A stretch of DNA of 64,000 nucleotides from Ammoniphilus sp. CFH 90114 (GTDB lineage: Bacteria > Bacillota > Bacilli > Aneurinibacillales > RAOX-1): the NCBI RefSeq assembly GCF_004123195.1, contig NZ_SDLI01000002.1, positions 270,913 through 334,912 on the forward strand, read 5' to 3'. The position numbers and the translations under genes were made by a program. Below are positions 34,787-42,725 of this stretch, in pieces (the stretch's first letter is position 1; each line of letters begins with the position of its first letter). The notes below the pieces were generated by a model, which worked only from the letters and a program-made list of their open reading frames with translations, was not told where the DNA came from and ran no database searches.

Positions 34787-35731
34787 TTAGGTCGTTAACA
34801 AATTAGGAATTTGATCTAAATCGACATTTCCGCCAGACACAACGGCAACAATTCGTTTCCCTTCAGCCTTATGAGCTAAAGCTGCTGCTACCGCAGCTGC
34901 AGCGGAAGGCTCGATCACCTGTTTCATGCGGCTGAGTACGGTCGAAAATGCGTGTTTGATTTGATCCTCGGTAACTAGCACGATATCATCGACATACCGC
35001 TGAACGACTGGAAAGGTGAGTTCCCCAGGTGTAGAGGTTCTTAAACCATCAGCTATTGTTTTGGAAGCTCCGATACTTACTCTCTTCCCTTCCTGTATAG
35101 ACATAAATGTATCATTGGCAAGAGCCGGCTCCACTCCAATGACTTGAATATGAGGGTTGGATTCTTTAATGGCTGTGGCTATACCTGAGATAAGTCCCCC
35201 CCCGCCAACTGGAACGTATACAACATCAACATCTGGAAGTTGTTCTAGAATTTCCAAGCCAATTGTACCTTGGCCCGCCATGATTGCAGGATCATCATAT
35301 GGTGGAATAAAAACAGCTTCTTCGGTTTGACTAATTTCTTCCGCTCTTGCCAATCGTTCAGGCGATGTGGTTCCGCATAATTCTATTTTTCCATTATAAG
35401 CTTGAATAGCCTCTTGTTTACAGAGGGCTGCGTCAACAGGGACAACAATCGTAGATTGAATACCTAATTGGCGAGCGATATAAGCAACCGCTTGTCCATG
35501 ATTGCCTGAAGAAGCTGCAACGACGTGTTTTGCTCCATTGTTTGCTTCATTAAGAACTTTATTTGCTGCTCCTCGAATTTTGAAGGATCCCGTTTTCTGT
35601 AAGTGTTCTGCCTTTAGAAACAATTGGTTTCCGTATTGTTCCGATAGTGTTGCAGATGATAAAAGAGGTGTTTGAGCAACAGTGTCGGAAATGTTAGTTC
35701 TAGCTAATTGAATATTTTTTAGAGATATCAT
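34787..35731 (-). CDS. Threonine/serine dehydratase (PLP fold type II), no ACT domain
   Basis: A 314-residue PLP enzyme. The cofactor lysine is in LQKTGSFKIRGAANK near residue 50, followed by ASSGNHGQAVAY and the glycine loop VPVGGGGLISG near residue 175. It deaminates threonine to 2-oxobutyrate or serine to pyruvate through a reactive enamine. The length matches catabolic TdcB or serine racemase forms, since biosynthetic IlvA has an extra regulatory domain. It is divergent from a RidA-family gene, whose product destroys exactly that enamine intermediate. Confidence 0.9.
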   Translation of the reverse strand: MISLKNIQLARTNISDTVAQTPLLSSATLSEQYGNQLFLKAEHLQKTGSFKIRGAANKVLNEANNGAKHVVAASSGNHGQAVAYIARQLGIQSTIVVPVDAALCKQEAIQAYNGKIELCGTTSPERLARAEEISQTEEAVFIPPYDDPAIMAGQGTIGLEILEQLPDVDVVYVPVGGGGLISGIATAIKESNPHIQVIGVEPALANDTFMSIQEGKRVSIGASKTIADGLRTSTPGELTFPVVQRYVDDIVLVTEDQIKHAFSTVLSRMKQVIEPSAAAAVAAALAHKAEGKRIVAVVSGGNVDLDQIPNLLTT

Positions 35732-35813
35732 GCTATTTCCCCTTTGCTTATACTAAAAAGTCTGTATATTATATATTATAGATCTTTCCAAAATTTATCT
35801 AGGAGGAATTCTT

Positions 35814-36272
35814 ATGATTGAAGATAAAATTACTGAACTTGGTCTTGCACTGCCAGAAGCCACAGCCCCTTTATTTCAATATGTACCTGTCGTTGTTCAT
35901 CGTGACATGGCTTATGTGAGTGGACAGCTTCCAAGATTAAATGGAGAATTGGTTCATACCGGTAAAGTTGGGACAGATGTTACCATTGAACAAGCCCAGG
36001 AAGCAGCTCGTGTGTGCATTATGAATGGTTTAGCTTGCCTTAAGCAACAGCTTGGGTCCCTTGATCAAATTGAGAGAGTTGTTAAGATTACCGGTTTTGT
36101 CAATTCAGCTAGCGGATTCTCAAAGCAACCAGTGGTGATGAATGCAGCTTCTGAATTACTGGTGGATATCTTTGGAGAAATGGGAAAACATTCTCGCTCA
36201 GCAGTAGGAGTCGCGGAGCTTCCAAGTAATGCACCAGTGGAAATTGAATTAATTGTCGCAGTGAAACAGTAG
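35814..36272 (+). CDS. RidA/YjgF-family enamine/imine deaminase
   Basis: A 152-residue protein of the longer RidA subgroup (YjgF/Atu1953-like). The fold motifs are VVVHRDMAYVSGQLPR, the middle helix EQAQEAARVCIMNGLACLKQQLG, and the C-terminal block HSRSAVGVAELPSNAPVEIELIVAV, in which the Arg and the Glu near the end are the usual active-site residues. It hydrolyses 2-aminoacrylate or related imines made by PLP dehydratases. Its gene is divergent from the threonine dehydratase gene, 82 bases away. AGGAGGA precedes ATG 35814. Confidence 0.88.
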   Translation: MIEDKITELGLALPEATAPLFQYVPVVVHRDMAYVSGQLPRLNGELVHTGKVGTDVTIEQAQEAARVCIMNGLACLKQQLGSLDQIERVVKITGFVNSASGFSKQPVVMNAASELLVDIFGEMGKHSRSAVGVAELPSNAPVEIELIVAVKQ

Positions 36273-36295
36273 CCCTCTGGGTTACTGTTTTTTTA
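36264..36295 (+). terminator. Terminator of the RidA gene
   Basis: AAACAGTAGCCC and GGGTTACTGTTT pair fully (one G-U) around TCT, followed by seven T. Its left arm overlaps the gene's stop. Confidence 0.88.
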
Positions 36296-36433
36296 TAAGA
36301 AGCTTCAGATCAGTTGATATTAAAGGCTTACTTTGGAAGGATAGAGGGGAAAAGAAAAAGCCAAAATACATTTGTGTTCTTCAGAGGAAGAGTTCCTGAA
36401 GGAGACCAAAAACCTGATGGAGGGGATTTGAAC

Positions 36434-36850
36434 ATGGCGAAAAAAGAAAAATTGGCTGAAGCTGTAGCTCAAGAAGAAATCGCTAAAGAAGAGATTGCAG
36501 AGGAACTTGTTCCTTTACACACTCAACTAAATCAAATGCAACAAGCATTGAACCAAATTCAATCTAACCCTCAGGCTTCAATGACGGGTAATTCTAATCA
36601 AACTCAGCAACAAACCAATCAATTAATGCAACAAGTTAATCAATTCTCCAACCAAATTCAACAGCAGCAAAGACAAGCCTTCCAGCAGCTACAGCAATCC
36701 ATTCAACAGGCCGCTCAAACTCTCAATCAGGCTAGCCAGAGTATTCAATCTTTCCAGGCTATGACACAAATGCAACAAATTGTTTCTCAATCCCAACAGC
36801 AATTGATGAAACAGGTTAGCCAGCCATCTTCGAATCAAAGCTTGCAATAA
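36434..36850 (+). CDS. Gln-rich coiled-coil protein, 138 aa
   Basis: ATG 36434 follows GGAGGGGAT and is preferred to earlier in-frame starts. The N-terminus is acidic and Ala/Glu-rich (KEKLAEAVAQEEIAKEEIAEEL). From about residue 40 it is dominated by Gln, Asn, Ser and Met with heptad-like spacing, giving a soluble coiled coil without Cys or a signal peptide. I recognise no family. It lies just before a second Gln-rich gene with a membrane anchor and the SLH surface protein gene, with a terminator in between, so a cell-surface or spore-coat link is only a guess. Confidence 0.7.
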   Translation: MAKKEKLAEAVAQEEIAKEEIAEELVPLHTQLNQMQQALNQIQSNPQASMTGNSNQTQQQTNQLMQQVNQFSNQIQQQQRQAFQQLQQSIQQAAQTLNQASQSIQSFQAMTQMQQIVSQSQQQLMKQVSQPSSNQSLQ

Positions 36851-36863
36851 TTGACCTTGGAAA

Positions 36864-36897
36864 GAGGGTTACGTTTTCTTAAGCGTAACCCTTTTTC
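36864..36897 (+). terminator. Terminator of first Gln-rich gene
   Basis: GGGTTACG and CGTAACCC pair around a ten-base loop with TTTTTC after. Confidence 0.85.
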
Positions 36898-36926
36898 AAC
36901 CCACTGATAAGGAGGATGACCAATAG

Positions 36927-37382
36927 ATGGTAACAGCAACCATTGTTATACTATTGTCATTGGCCATTATTTCTGCGGCTATTTGGTTTAGTGGGGTATT
37001 CAACAACAACGGGGATAATGTAATTAAACCTATGCGCTCTGATATGCAAAGATTAGGTGCGGACTTGCGTACGGAGATAGCGGAAGAGTTTCATCCAGAT
37101 GTGAATGTGGAGTTCGGAAGTGAATCCGGAACGCACGGCACCACGGGTTCGTCGCCTATAAACAGTCTTGGAGCGCAGTTGAATAGCATGGAAAGAACGG
37201 AAATGCAGCTTCAAGCAGATGCCTACCAAGCCCTGATTCAACAATTGCAAGCTACGAGTTCGGCTTTTCAGCAGATGAATCAATCGATGCAAACGATTGA
37301 TGTGTTACTGCAAATGGAACATGGATTACAGCAAATTCAGAATCAGGCGTTGCAGACGGAACTTCAGAGGAAGTTGAAATAA
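36927..37382 (+). CDS. Membrane-anchored Gln-rich protein, 151 aa
   Basis: The first helix (residues 3-24, VTATIVILLSLAIISAAIWFSG) is an uncleaved anchor without a lipobox. The middle is acidic with Gly/Ser. From residue 80 the tail is Gln- and Met-rich helix (MERTEMQLQADAYQALIQQ), similar in composition to the protein encoded just before it. ATG 36927 has AAGGAGGATGA upstream. The two Gln-rich tails could pair as a coiled coil. No family is recognised and the function is unknown. Confidence 0.7.
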   Translation: MVTATIVILLSLAIISAAIWFSGVFNNNGDNVIKPMRSDMQRLGADLRTEIAEEFHPDVNVEFGSESGTHGTTGSSPINSLGAQLNSMERTEMQLQADAYQALIQQLQATSSAFQQMNQSMQTIDVLLQMEHGLQQIQNQALQTELQRKLK

Positions 37383-37400
37383 TAGTTAGTGACGGATAGG

Positions 37401-37432
37401 AAAAGCCCCCCAGTACAGGAGGGCTTTTCTTT
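37401..37432 (+). terminator. Terminator of second Gln-rich gene
   Basis: AAAAGCCCCCC and GGAGGGCTTTT pair around AGTACA, followed by CTTTAT. Confidence 0.8.
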
Positions 37433-37561
37433 ATATTCCAATGTTTCATCAATGCAGGGACTCCCAATCTTCGATACTATAATCTCATTGCTTCATCACT
37501 CTCAAAAATTTCTTAGACATAGATAAATAAAAGGACTACATATCTGAGGAGGAGAAAGTGC

Positions 37562-39892
37562 ATGTTAAACGTATTATCATCCAAAACCCTAAAGAGTTGG
37601 GTAACGAAATCTTTAGTATTAGGTTTGCTGGCAGTTCCTGGTTTTGCTTCTGCTTCGAATGCTTTACCTTTAAGCGATATTGCTAGCAATCCAAACAAAG
37701 ATGCGATCTTGAAGTTGAACTATGCTGGAGTTGTTAAAGGCTATACGGATGGAACGTTTAAACCAAATAAGGAAGTATCCCGTGCTGAGTTTGCAACAAT
37801 GGCTGTATTAGCTCTTGGTTATACCGAAGAGCAAGTCAAAATGTTCGAAGGACCAACGAAGTTTAAAGATCTTCCAGACAATCACTGGGCCAACGGATTT
37901 ATTAATTTGGCTGTTTCCAAGGGAATCATTAAAGGTTATCCAGACGGAACATTCCAGCCAAACAATACAGTAAAAGTGGCTGAAGCTTTAACCGTTTTCG
38001 TTAACGGATTGGATATCGAGGTTCCAGCAAGCACTACGGGATTATGGTACCATCCTTTCCTTCTTGAAGCGAACAAGGTAGGCATGTATGATTCAACTGA
38101 AGTTCCTACGGCTTCTGCTAACCGTGAGGTGATTGCTAAATTTGCAAGCAAGTTTATGGAAACACCTGTTTATGCAAACGGTGCTTATTATGATAAAGAT
38201 GGGAACAATGACGGTACAAATAAAAAATTAGCTGTAATAAAAGGCGTAGTTTCTTCTTTTAACGTTCAGAGTAAAGAAATGAAACTAGTCGGTCAAGAAA
38301 ACACTTTCGTTTTCGCTGACAATGTTCAGGTATATGGTACTGTAGTGGAAGGTGCTGAAGTAGAGTACTTAACTAAAGAAGGAAAAGTTTCATTTGTCAT
38401 CGTCAAGACCTCTCAAGCCAACATTGTAGAAGGAATTATTAAGAGCGGATTGGATTTCACGACGGCTGTTGGTGATGAAGACAAATTTCAAGCTTCTGTG
38501 AATGGTGAGGATATGGTCCTTGTTGTGGAAAATGGTGTATCCGTAACAAATGCACATATTGGCCAGAAGTTTATTGCGGTAAAGGATAAGGAAGGAAAAG
38601 TGACTTCGATCTCTTTTGCTGCGAATGAAGCTGTTGGACTTGTAGAAAAGATTTCTGTTGTTACAGGAACGAATGCGAAGAAAGAAATCACTTTGAATGA
38701 AAAAGTGTACAAGTTGGCTTCTAATGCAACGGTTGCAGGAAAAGCTCATCCTCTTGCTACAGGAACGACAAGCCATTTCGCTGATGTAGCGAAAGGTGAC
38801 CATGTAAAGCTTAGCTTGAATGTAGACGGAGAGGTTACAGCTATTGAATTCATGAAGTTAAGCGCAACAGGCGAAATTGCAGTAAATACAGCGGCTAACA
38901 AGATCACATTTGGAGGCAAAGAATATTCTATCTTCGCTGATACCCAATTACTAGTAAATGAAAAAGCCGTAACTGAACTTAATAAGCTTTCTAGCGGAAG
39001 TGATGCCGTTCTTACATTTGATTCTAAGGGGAATCTTGTAAAGATAGAGCAAGGTACTGTTGAAGTTGATGCTGAATTTGTAACTCTAACTACTGCTTTT
39101 GCAGAAGGAACACCGGCTACTGTAACTATCGATGGTAATGTGTATCGTGTGGTAGATACGGCAACTGTAAAGCTAGATCAACAAGTGATAGCTGCCAATC
39201 GTATTGCAGCGGATCAACTAAATGATACCAAGATCTCGAGCTTAAAAGTAAGCGTAGGAACTCAGGATGTTGTTGAACTTGTAGTAGAGAGTCAGAGTAT
39301 TAAAGGTTTCGTTACAGAAAAGAGCAATACGAGTGTAACCGTAAACGGTAAAGTTTATGAATTATCAACAGGTGTAACGGTAGATGAAGATGCCGCTACG
39401 AATGATAAAGAATATACACTTTCTCTTACGAAAGATGGTAAGGTAAAAGCTATTATAGGTGCAGTGAAGACCGTAAGTGGTGCGGTTGATTCTGTGACTG
39501 TGGCAAGAGAGAATGGAAATGTAACTACGGCTTCCATTATTATTGGTGGAACAACTTATGTAGGGTTGAATGCAGAAGCTGTAGAAGGTATTAGCCAGTT
39601 TGAATACGTAACACTAACCTTAAAGCGTGATGGAAAAGTAGCTTCCTCTTCTGCGGTAGGAGAGAAAGCGCAAGACAATGTGGCATTCATGGGACTAGAA
39701 ACCCGTGTAAATGGAGAACAATATGTCTTCTATAATAATGTTTCTACGAGCTACAAGCTAACGAAAGATTTCGTAGTGAAATCCCATGATGGATCTGCTA
39801 TGTCTGCGACGGATATCCGTACTACGGATAAAGTCGAGTTATGGAAGAACGCAGATAACGAAGTATATCTAATTGTAGTAGAAAAGCGATAA
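37562..39892 (+). CDS. SLH-domain cell-surface (S-layer-like) protein
   Basis: A 776-residue secreted protein. A signal peptide with a basic start and hydrophobic core ends near VPGFASA (about residue 31). SLH domain 1 carries GVVKGYTDGTFKPNKEVSRAEFA and domain 2 carries GIIKGYPDGTFQPNNTVKVAEAL. A weaker third copy follows (residues about 145-200, HPFLLEANKVGMY). SLH domains bind pyruvylated wall polymer. The remaining 570 residues are Thr/Val/Lys-rich beta-type sequence without Cys, as in S-layer proteins. AGGAGGAG precedes ATG 37562 and a strong terminator follows. Confidence 0.88.
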   Translation: MLNVLSSKTLKSWVTKSLVLGLLAVPGFASASNALPLSDIASNPNKDAILKLNYAGVVKGYTDGTFKPNKEVSRAEFATMAVLALGYTEEQVKMFEGPTKFKDLPDNHWANGFINLAVSKGIIKGYPDGTFQPNNTVKVAEALTVFVNGLDIEVPASTTGLWYHPFLLEANKVGMYDSTEVPTASANREVIAKFASKFMETPVYANGAYYDKDGNNDGTNKKLAVIKGVVSSFNVQSKEMKLVGQENTFVFADNVQVYGTVVEGAEVEYLTKEGKVSFVIVKTSQANIVEGIIKSGLDFTTAVGDEDKFQASVNGEDMVLVVENGVSVTNAHIGQKFIAVKDKEGKVTSISFAANEAVGLVEKISVVTGTNAKKEITLNEKVYKLASNATVAGKAHPLATGTTSHFADVAKGDHVKLSLNVDGEVTAIEFMKLSATGEIAVNTAANKITFGGKEYSIFADTQLLVNEKAVTELNKLSSGSDAVLTFDSKGNLVKIEQGTVEVDAEFVTLTTAFAEGTPATVTIDGNVYRVVDTATVKLDQQVIAANRIAADQLNDTKISSLKVSVGTQDVVELVVESQSIKGFVTEKSNTSVTVNGKVYELSTGVTVDEDAATNDKEYTLSLTKDGKVKAIIGAVKTVSGAVDSVTVARENGNVTTASIIIGGTTYVGLNAEAVEGISQFEYVTLTLKRDGKVASSSAVGEKAQDNVAFMGLETRVNGEQYVFYNNVSTSYKLTKDFVVKSHDGSAMSATDIRTTDKVELWKNADNEVYLIVVEKR

Positions 39893-39900
39893 GTAATGGG

Positions 39901-39940
39901 AGAAGGATGTGCCTATTTTGGTGCATCCTTCTTTTTTTGC
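39901..39940 (+). terminator. Terminator of the SLH protein gene
   Basis: AGAAGGATGTGCC and GGTGCATCCTTCT pair over 13 positions around TATTTT, followed by seven T. It is a very strong terminator, as expected for an abundant message. Confidence 0.92.
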
Positions 39941-40010
39941 TTGTTTGGGGACACGTTCAAGTTAAGCGGATAAACTTCCGTTATTTCCAAAAGTGGCGCA
40001 GAAAAAGGGA

Positions 40011-40046
40011 AAATAGGTGGAGGATAACAACTTTATCCTCCTATTT
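40011..40046. terminator. Second hairpin downstream of the SLH gene
   Basis: AAATAGGTGGAGGATA and TATCCTCCTATTT-type arms pair around a short loop, without a good T-run. A back-up structure in the gap between convergent genes. Confidence 0.5.
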
Positions 40047-40083
40047 GCCGGTGATCTACCCAGCACCCGGATCCTCCCAGAAT

Positions 40084-40116
40084 CAAAAAAAATAAGCGGA
40101 GTAACCTCCGCTTATT
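40084..40116 (-). terminator. Terminator of the oligopeptide-binding protein gene
   Basis: AATAAGCGGAG and CTCCGCTTATT pair around TAAC. The A-run on the left is the T-run of the leftward transcript. Confidence 0.85.
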
Positions 40117-40129
40117 CTCATCAAATCTA

Positions 40130-41764
40130 TTACTCCATGTAAGCCCACTTCAGGTCAAGACTTCCAAGACCGTCCATGTAAACATCCTTCAAGTTGTCAG
40201 CCTTCATGTAGTTGTAAGTGTAGAAGTAGATTGGCATGAATGGCATTTCGTCCATAAGGATCTTCTCAGCCTTTTTGAAGTTTTCCATACGGGCATTGTT
40301 ATCGTTCATAGCGTAAGTGTCGTTAATTAACTTCGTGAATTCTGGGTTTGTCCAATACGTGCGGTTGTTACCTTCAACTGCAACGAAAAGCTCAAGGAAG
40401 TTAACAGGATCGTTGATATCCCCTAACCAAGCTCCACGGGACATCATGTATTGGCCAGCTTTTTCTTCTTCTAATTGTACTTTTCTTTCTTTATTTACTA
40501 GAGTAACCTCAACGCCTAGGTTAGCCCTCCATTGATCTTGGATGGCTTGAGCAAGTTTCGTGTTCAGCTCTTGAGTGTTGTAAAGAAGTTCAATAGGAGG
40601 AAGGCTGTCTTTACCAAGTTCCTTCAATCCTTCTTCTAATAGCTTCTTCGCTTCTTCTACGTTGTTGTCTTGGAATAGACCTTTTTCATTCTCAGGAATC
40701 ATAGTTGGAGGAACCCAAGCCATAGCAGGCATTTGTCCACCTTGTGCTACGTTTTCTACTAAGCTCTGACGGTCAATTGCATAAGAGAATGCTTTACGAA
40801 TTTTTGCGTTCGTGAATGGCTCTTTTGTTGTGTTAAAACGGTAGAGGTAAGTACCAGCGATTGGTTGGCTAGTTACTTTACCTTCTTGTAATAGAGGTAC
40901 TAGAGCATCTGGTGGAATCTCAGAAAGAGGGGATCCTGCCCAGTCCAATTCTCCTGCTTCAAACATGCTTACTTCTGTATTTTGATCTTCAATGACCATC
41001 AACTTAACGGTGTCACCTTTAACAGATGCAGCATCCCAATAGGTGTCACTCTTCTTAAGTACTAGTTCAGATCCATGAGCCCATTCAGCTAGCTTGTAAG
41101 GACCATTACCAACGTGTGTGTTTGCTTCCGCATGCCAATTTGTATTTCCTTCATTAACAGCCTTGTTCATTGGGTAGAAAACAGAGAAAGCAGTAAATTC
41201 TAAGAAGTAAGGAGTTGGGTTGTTTAAGGTTACTTGAAGAGTCTTTTCGTCAAGAGCCTTCACACCAACATCGTCAAGGGATGCTTCACCCTTCTTTGCA
41301 GCTTCAGCATTCTCGATCAAGTATAGTAAGTTAGCATAAGGAGCTTCATTGGTAGGAGTTAGAATCCACTTCCAAGCATATTCAAAATCGTGGGCCGTGA
41401 CAGCTTCACCATTGCTCCATTTATGATCGCGGATGGTAAAAGTATAAGTCTTAAGATCTTCGGAGATTTCTACCTTCTCAGCTGCTGCTTCATGAGGCTT
41501 TCCATCCATTCCGATTCTCATTAAACCTTCCATAGTCGCACGAATAACGGTGATGGATTGTGTATCTGTGGCGATACCAGGGTGTAGGGAAGGCGGTTCC
41601 GTCTGAATATTCATACGGATAACGCTTTCTTTCTTTTCCGCTGCCTTCTCTTCGGTTTTGCCATCGTTAGGACTTGGAGTAGTCTCTTGGTTGGAGCTAC
41701 AGCCAGTGATAGCTAAACTAGCGATCATCGCCGTGCTGAGTACGCCGGTGAATAATTTCTTCAT
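40130..41764 (-). CDS. Oligopeptide ABC transporter binding lipoprotein (OppA type)
   Basis: A 544-residue solute-binding protein of the family 5 group. The lipoprotein signal ends in ITGC, followed by a charged linker. The family pattern begins at MNIQTEPPSLHPGIATD and continues with TYTFTIRDHKWSNGEAVTAHDFEYAWKWIL, where the Trp/Asn/Gly stretch is characteristic. The C-terminal domain contains FTNAKIRKAFSYAIDRQSLVENV. It delivers peptides to an Opp or Dpp permease, but no permease gene is adjacent. It may serve as an extra receptor or in signalling. Confidence 0.92.
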   Translation of the reverse strand: MKKLFTGVLSTAMIASLAITGCSSNQETTPSPNDGKTEEKAAEKKESVIRMNIQTEPPSLHPGIATDTQSITVIRATMEGLMRIGMDGKPHEAAAEKVEISEDLKTYTFTIRDHKWSNGEAVTAHDFEYAWKWILTPTNEAPYANLLYLIENAEAAKKGEASLDDVGVKALDEKTLQVTLNNPTPYFLEFTAFSVFYPMNKAVNEGNTNWHAEANTHVGNGPYKLAEWAHGSELVLKKSDTYWDAASVKGDTVKLMVIEDQNTEVSMFEAGELDWAGSPLSEIPPDALVPLLQEGKVTSQPIAGTYLYRFNTTKEPFTNAKIRKAFSYAIDRQSLVENVAQGGQMPAMAWVPPTMIPENEKGLFQDNNVEEAKKLLEEGLKELGKDSLPPIELLYNTQELNTKLAQAIQDQWRANLGVEVTLVNKERKVQLEEEKAGQYMMSRGAWLGDINDPVNFLELFVAVEGNNRTYWTNPEFTKLINDTYAMNDNNARMENFKKAEKILMDEMPFMPIYFYTYNYMKADNLKDVYMDGLGSLDLKWAYME

Positions 41765-41981
41765 CTACTATTACCCCCATTTATTTATTTAAGATGCTAG
41801 AGACCTGCAAATCTACTATATCATTACTTTGGTAAACTTTGAAGTACATATTTTCTGTTGGTATAATTTTTTGAGTTTTCTTGTATGTGCTAAATGCTAA
41901 AGAAAAGTTATCATGCAAATTAGATTTTGTGATATATTTTATAGGGTCAAAAGGAATTATTTATTGGAGGTGCTATCATTT

Positions 41982-42659
41982 ATGAAGAAATTGACTTATC
42001 TTTTACTGGCCGCTCTGGTGGCTGTCTCCTTGACAGCTTGTGGTGGAGGACAGGAAACCAGTGGGGGAGCAAAGGTGAAAGGAACGCAAACCGTTGCGGC
42101 TGAAGGAGTAGATACAACGGAGCAGCAACCGCTAGTTGTAGATAAAGAAGCAAAGACGGTCAAAGTGTTCGCTAAACTTAATGGTAAATATACGGTTGAG
42201 CCTACTCGTCATGGTCTTAACTTCCATGAGGGAAAATATGGTGGTCAGGCATTATTTACTTCTTATGCTAACCAAGCTAACTTCCACGATGCTTTAATGG
42301 CCATCGGAGCGGAAGCAGGCAATAACTTGACCCCGGATACGGCAGGTCAGACTATTGAAGGCTCTGTTCTGGATGTAACCATCTCTTGGGAGGGAGCACC
42401 TAAGGAGTATAAGATGACAGAGCTGGTATTAGATTCTACGGGGAAGCCAATTGAGTACAAGTTTGGTGGGAATCATGCTCGCTCTATTGATGCCTTTACA
42501 GGTTGTCTAGCTTGCTTTGACAGCTGCCCAGTGGGGATTACAAGCAATCATCACCAACACCAAGGTGCTTTTGCGGACAAAGAAGTTGAATTTATAGGGA
42601 ACAAGGATGTATTACCTGCAGATGGAACACCAGTCATCGTAACTTTTAAATTACTCTAA
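41982..42659 (+). CDS. YdjY-like lipoprotein, first gene of the selenoprotein operon
   Basis: A 225-residue lipoprotein. The signal ends in LTAC and the mature part starts with Gly-rich linker. Residues 60-110 (TRHGLNFHEGKYGGQALFTSY) match the YdjY domain known from Escherichia coli as I recall it. Near residue 185 is a Cys cluster, C-x2-C-x3-C-P (CLACFDSCPVG), followed by NHHQHQG, a possible metal or redox site exposed outside the membrane. ATG 41982 has GGAGGTG upstream. The next genes follow with mostly short gaps, as in the E. coli ydj/ynj set. No enzymatic function is known. Confidence 0.75.
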   Translation: MKKLTYLLLAALVAVSLTACGGGQETSGGAKVKGTQTVAAEGVDTTEQQPLVVDKEAKTVKVFAKLNGKYTVEPTRHGLNFHEGKYGGQALFTSYANQANFHDALMAIGAEAGNNLTPDTAGQTIEGSVLDVTISWEGAPKEYKMTELVLDSTGKPIEYKFGGNHARSIDAFTGCLACFDSCPVGITSNHHQHQGAFADKEVEFIGNKDVLPADGTPVIVTFKLL

Positions 42660-42673
42660 TTTTTTTACTTGTT

Positions 42674-42700
42674 GGGCATAAACATGCGTTTATGCCCTTT
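42674..42700 (+). terminator. Hairpin between YdjY-like and VTT genes
   Basis: GGGCATAAA and TTTATGCCC pair around CATGCG, followed by only TTTAACC. Probably a weak or partial terminator that makes the lipoprotein more abundant than the following products. Confidence 0.6.
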
Positions 42701-42725
42701 AACCAAATAGGAGGTGATGATCGAC

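Noticed and set aside
39907..40095. 62-codon open frame after the SLH gene
   Set aside because: It lies across the strong terminator and a second hairpin.
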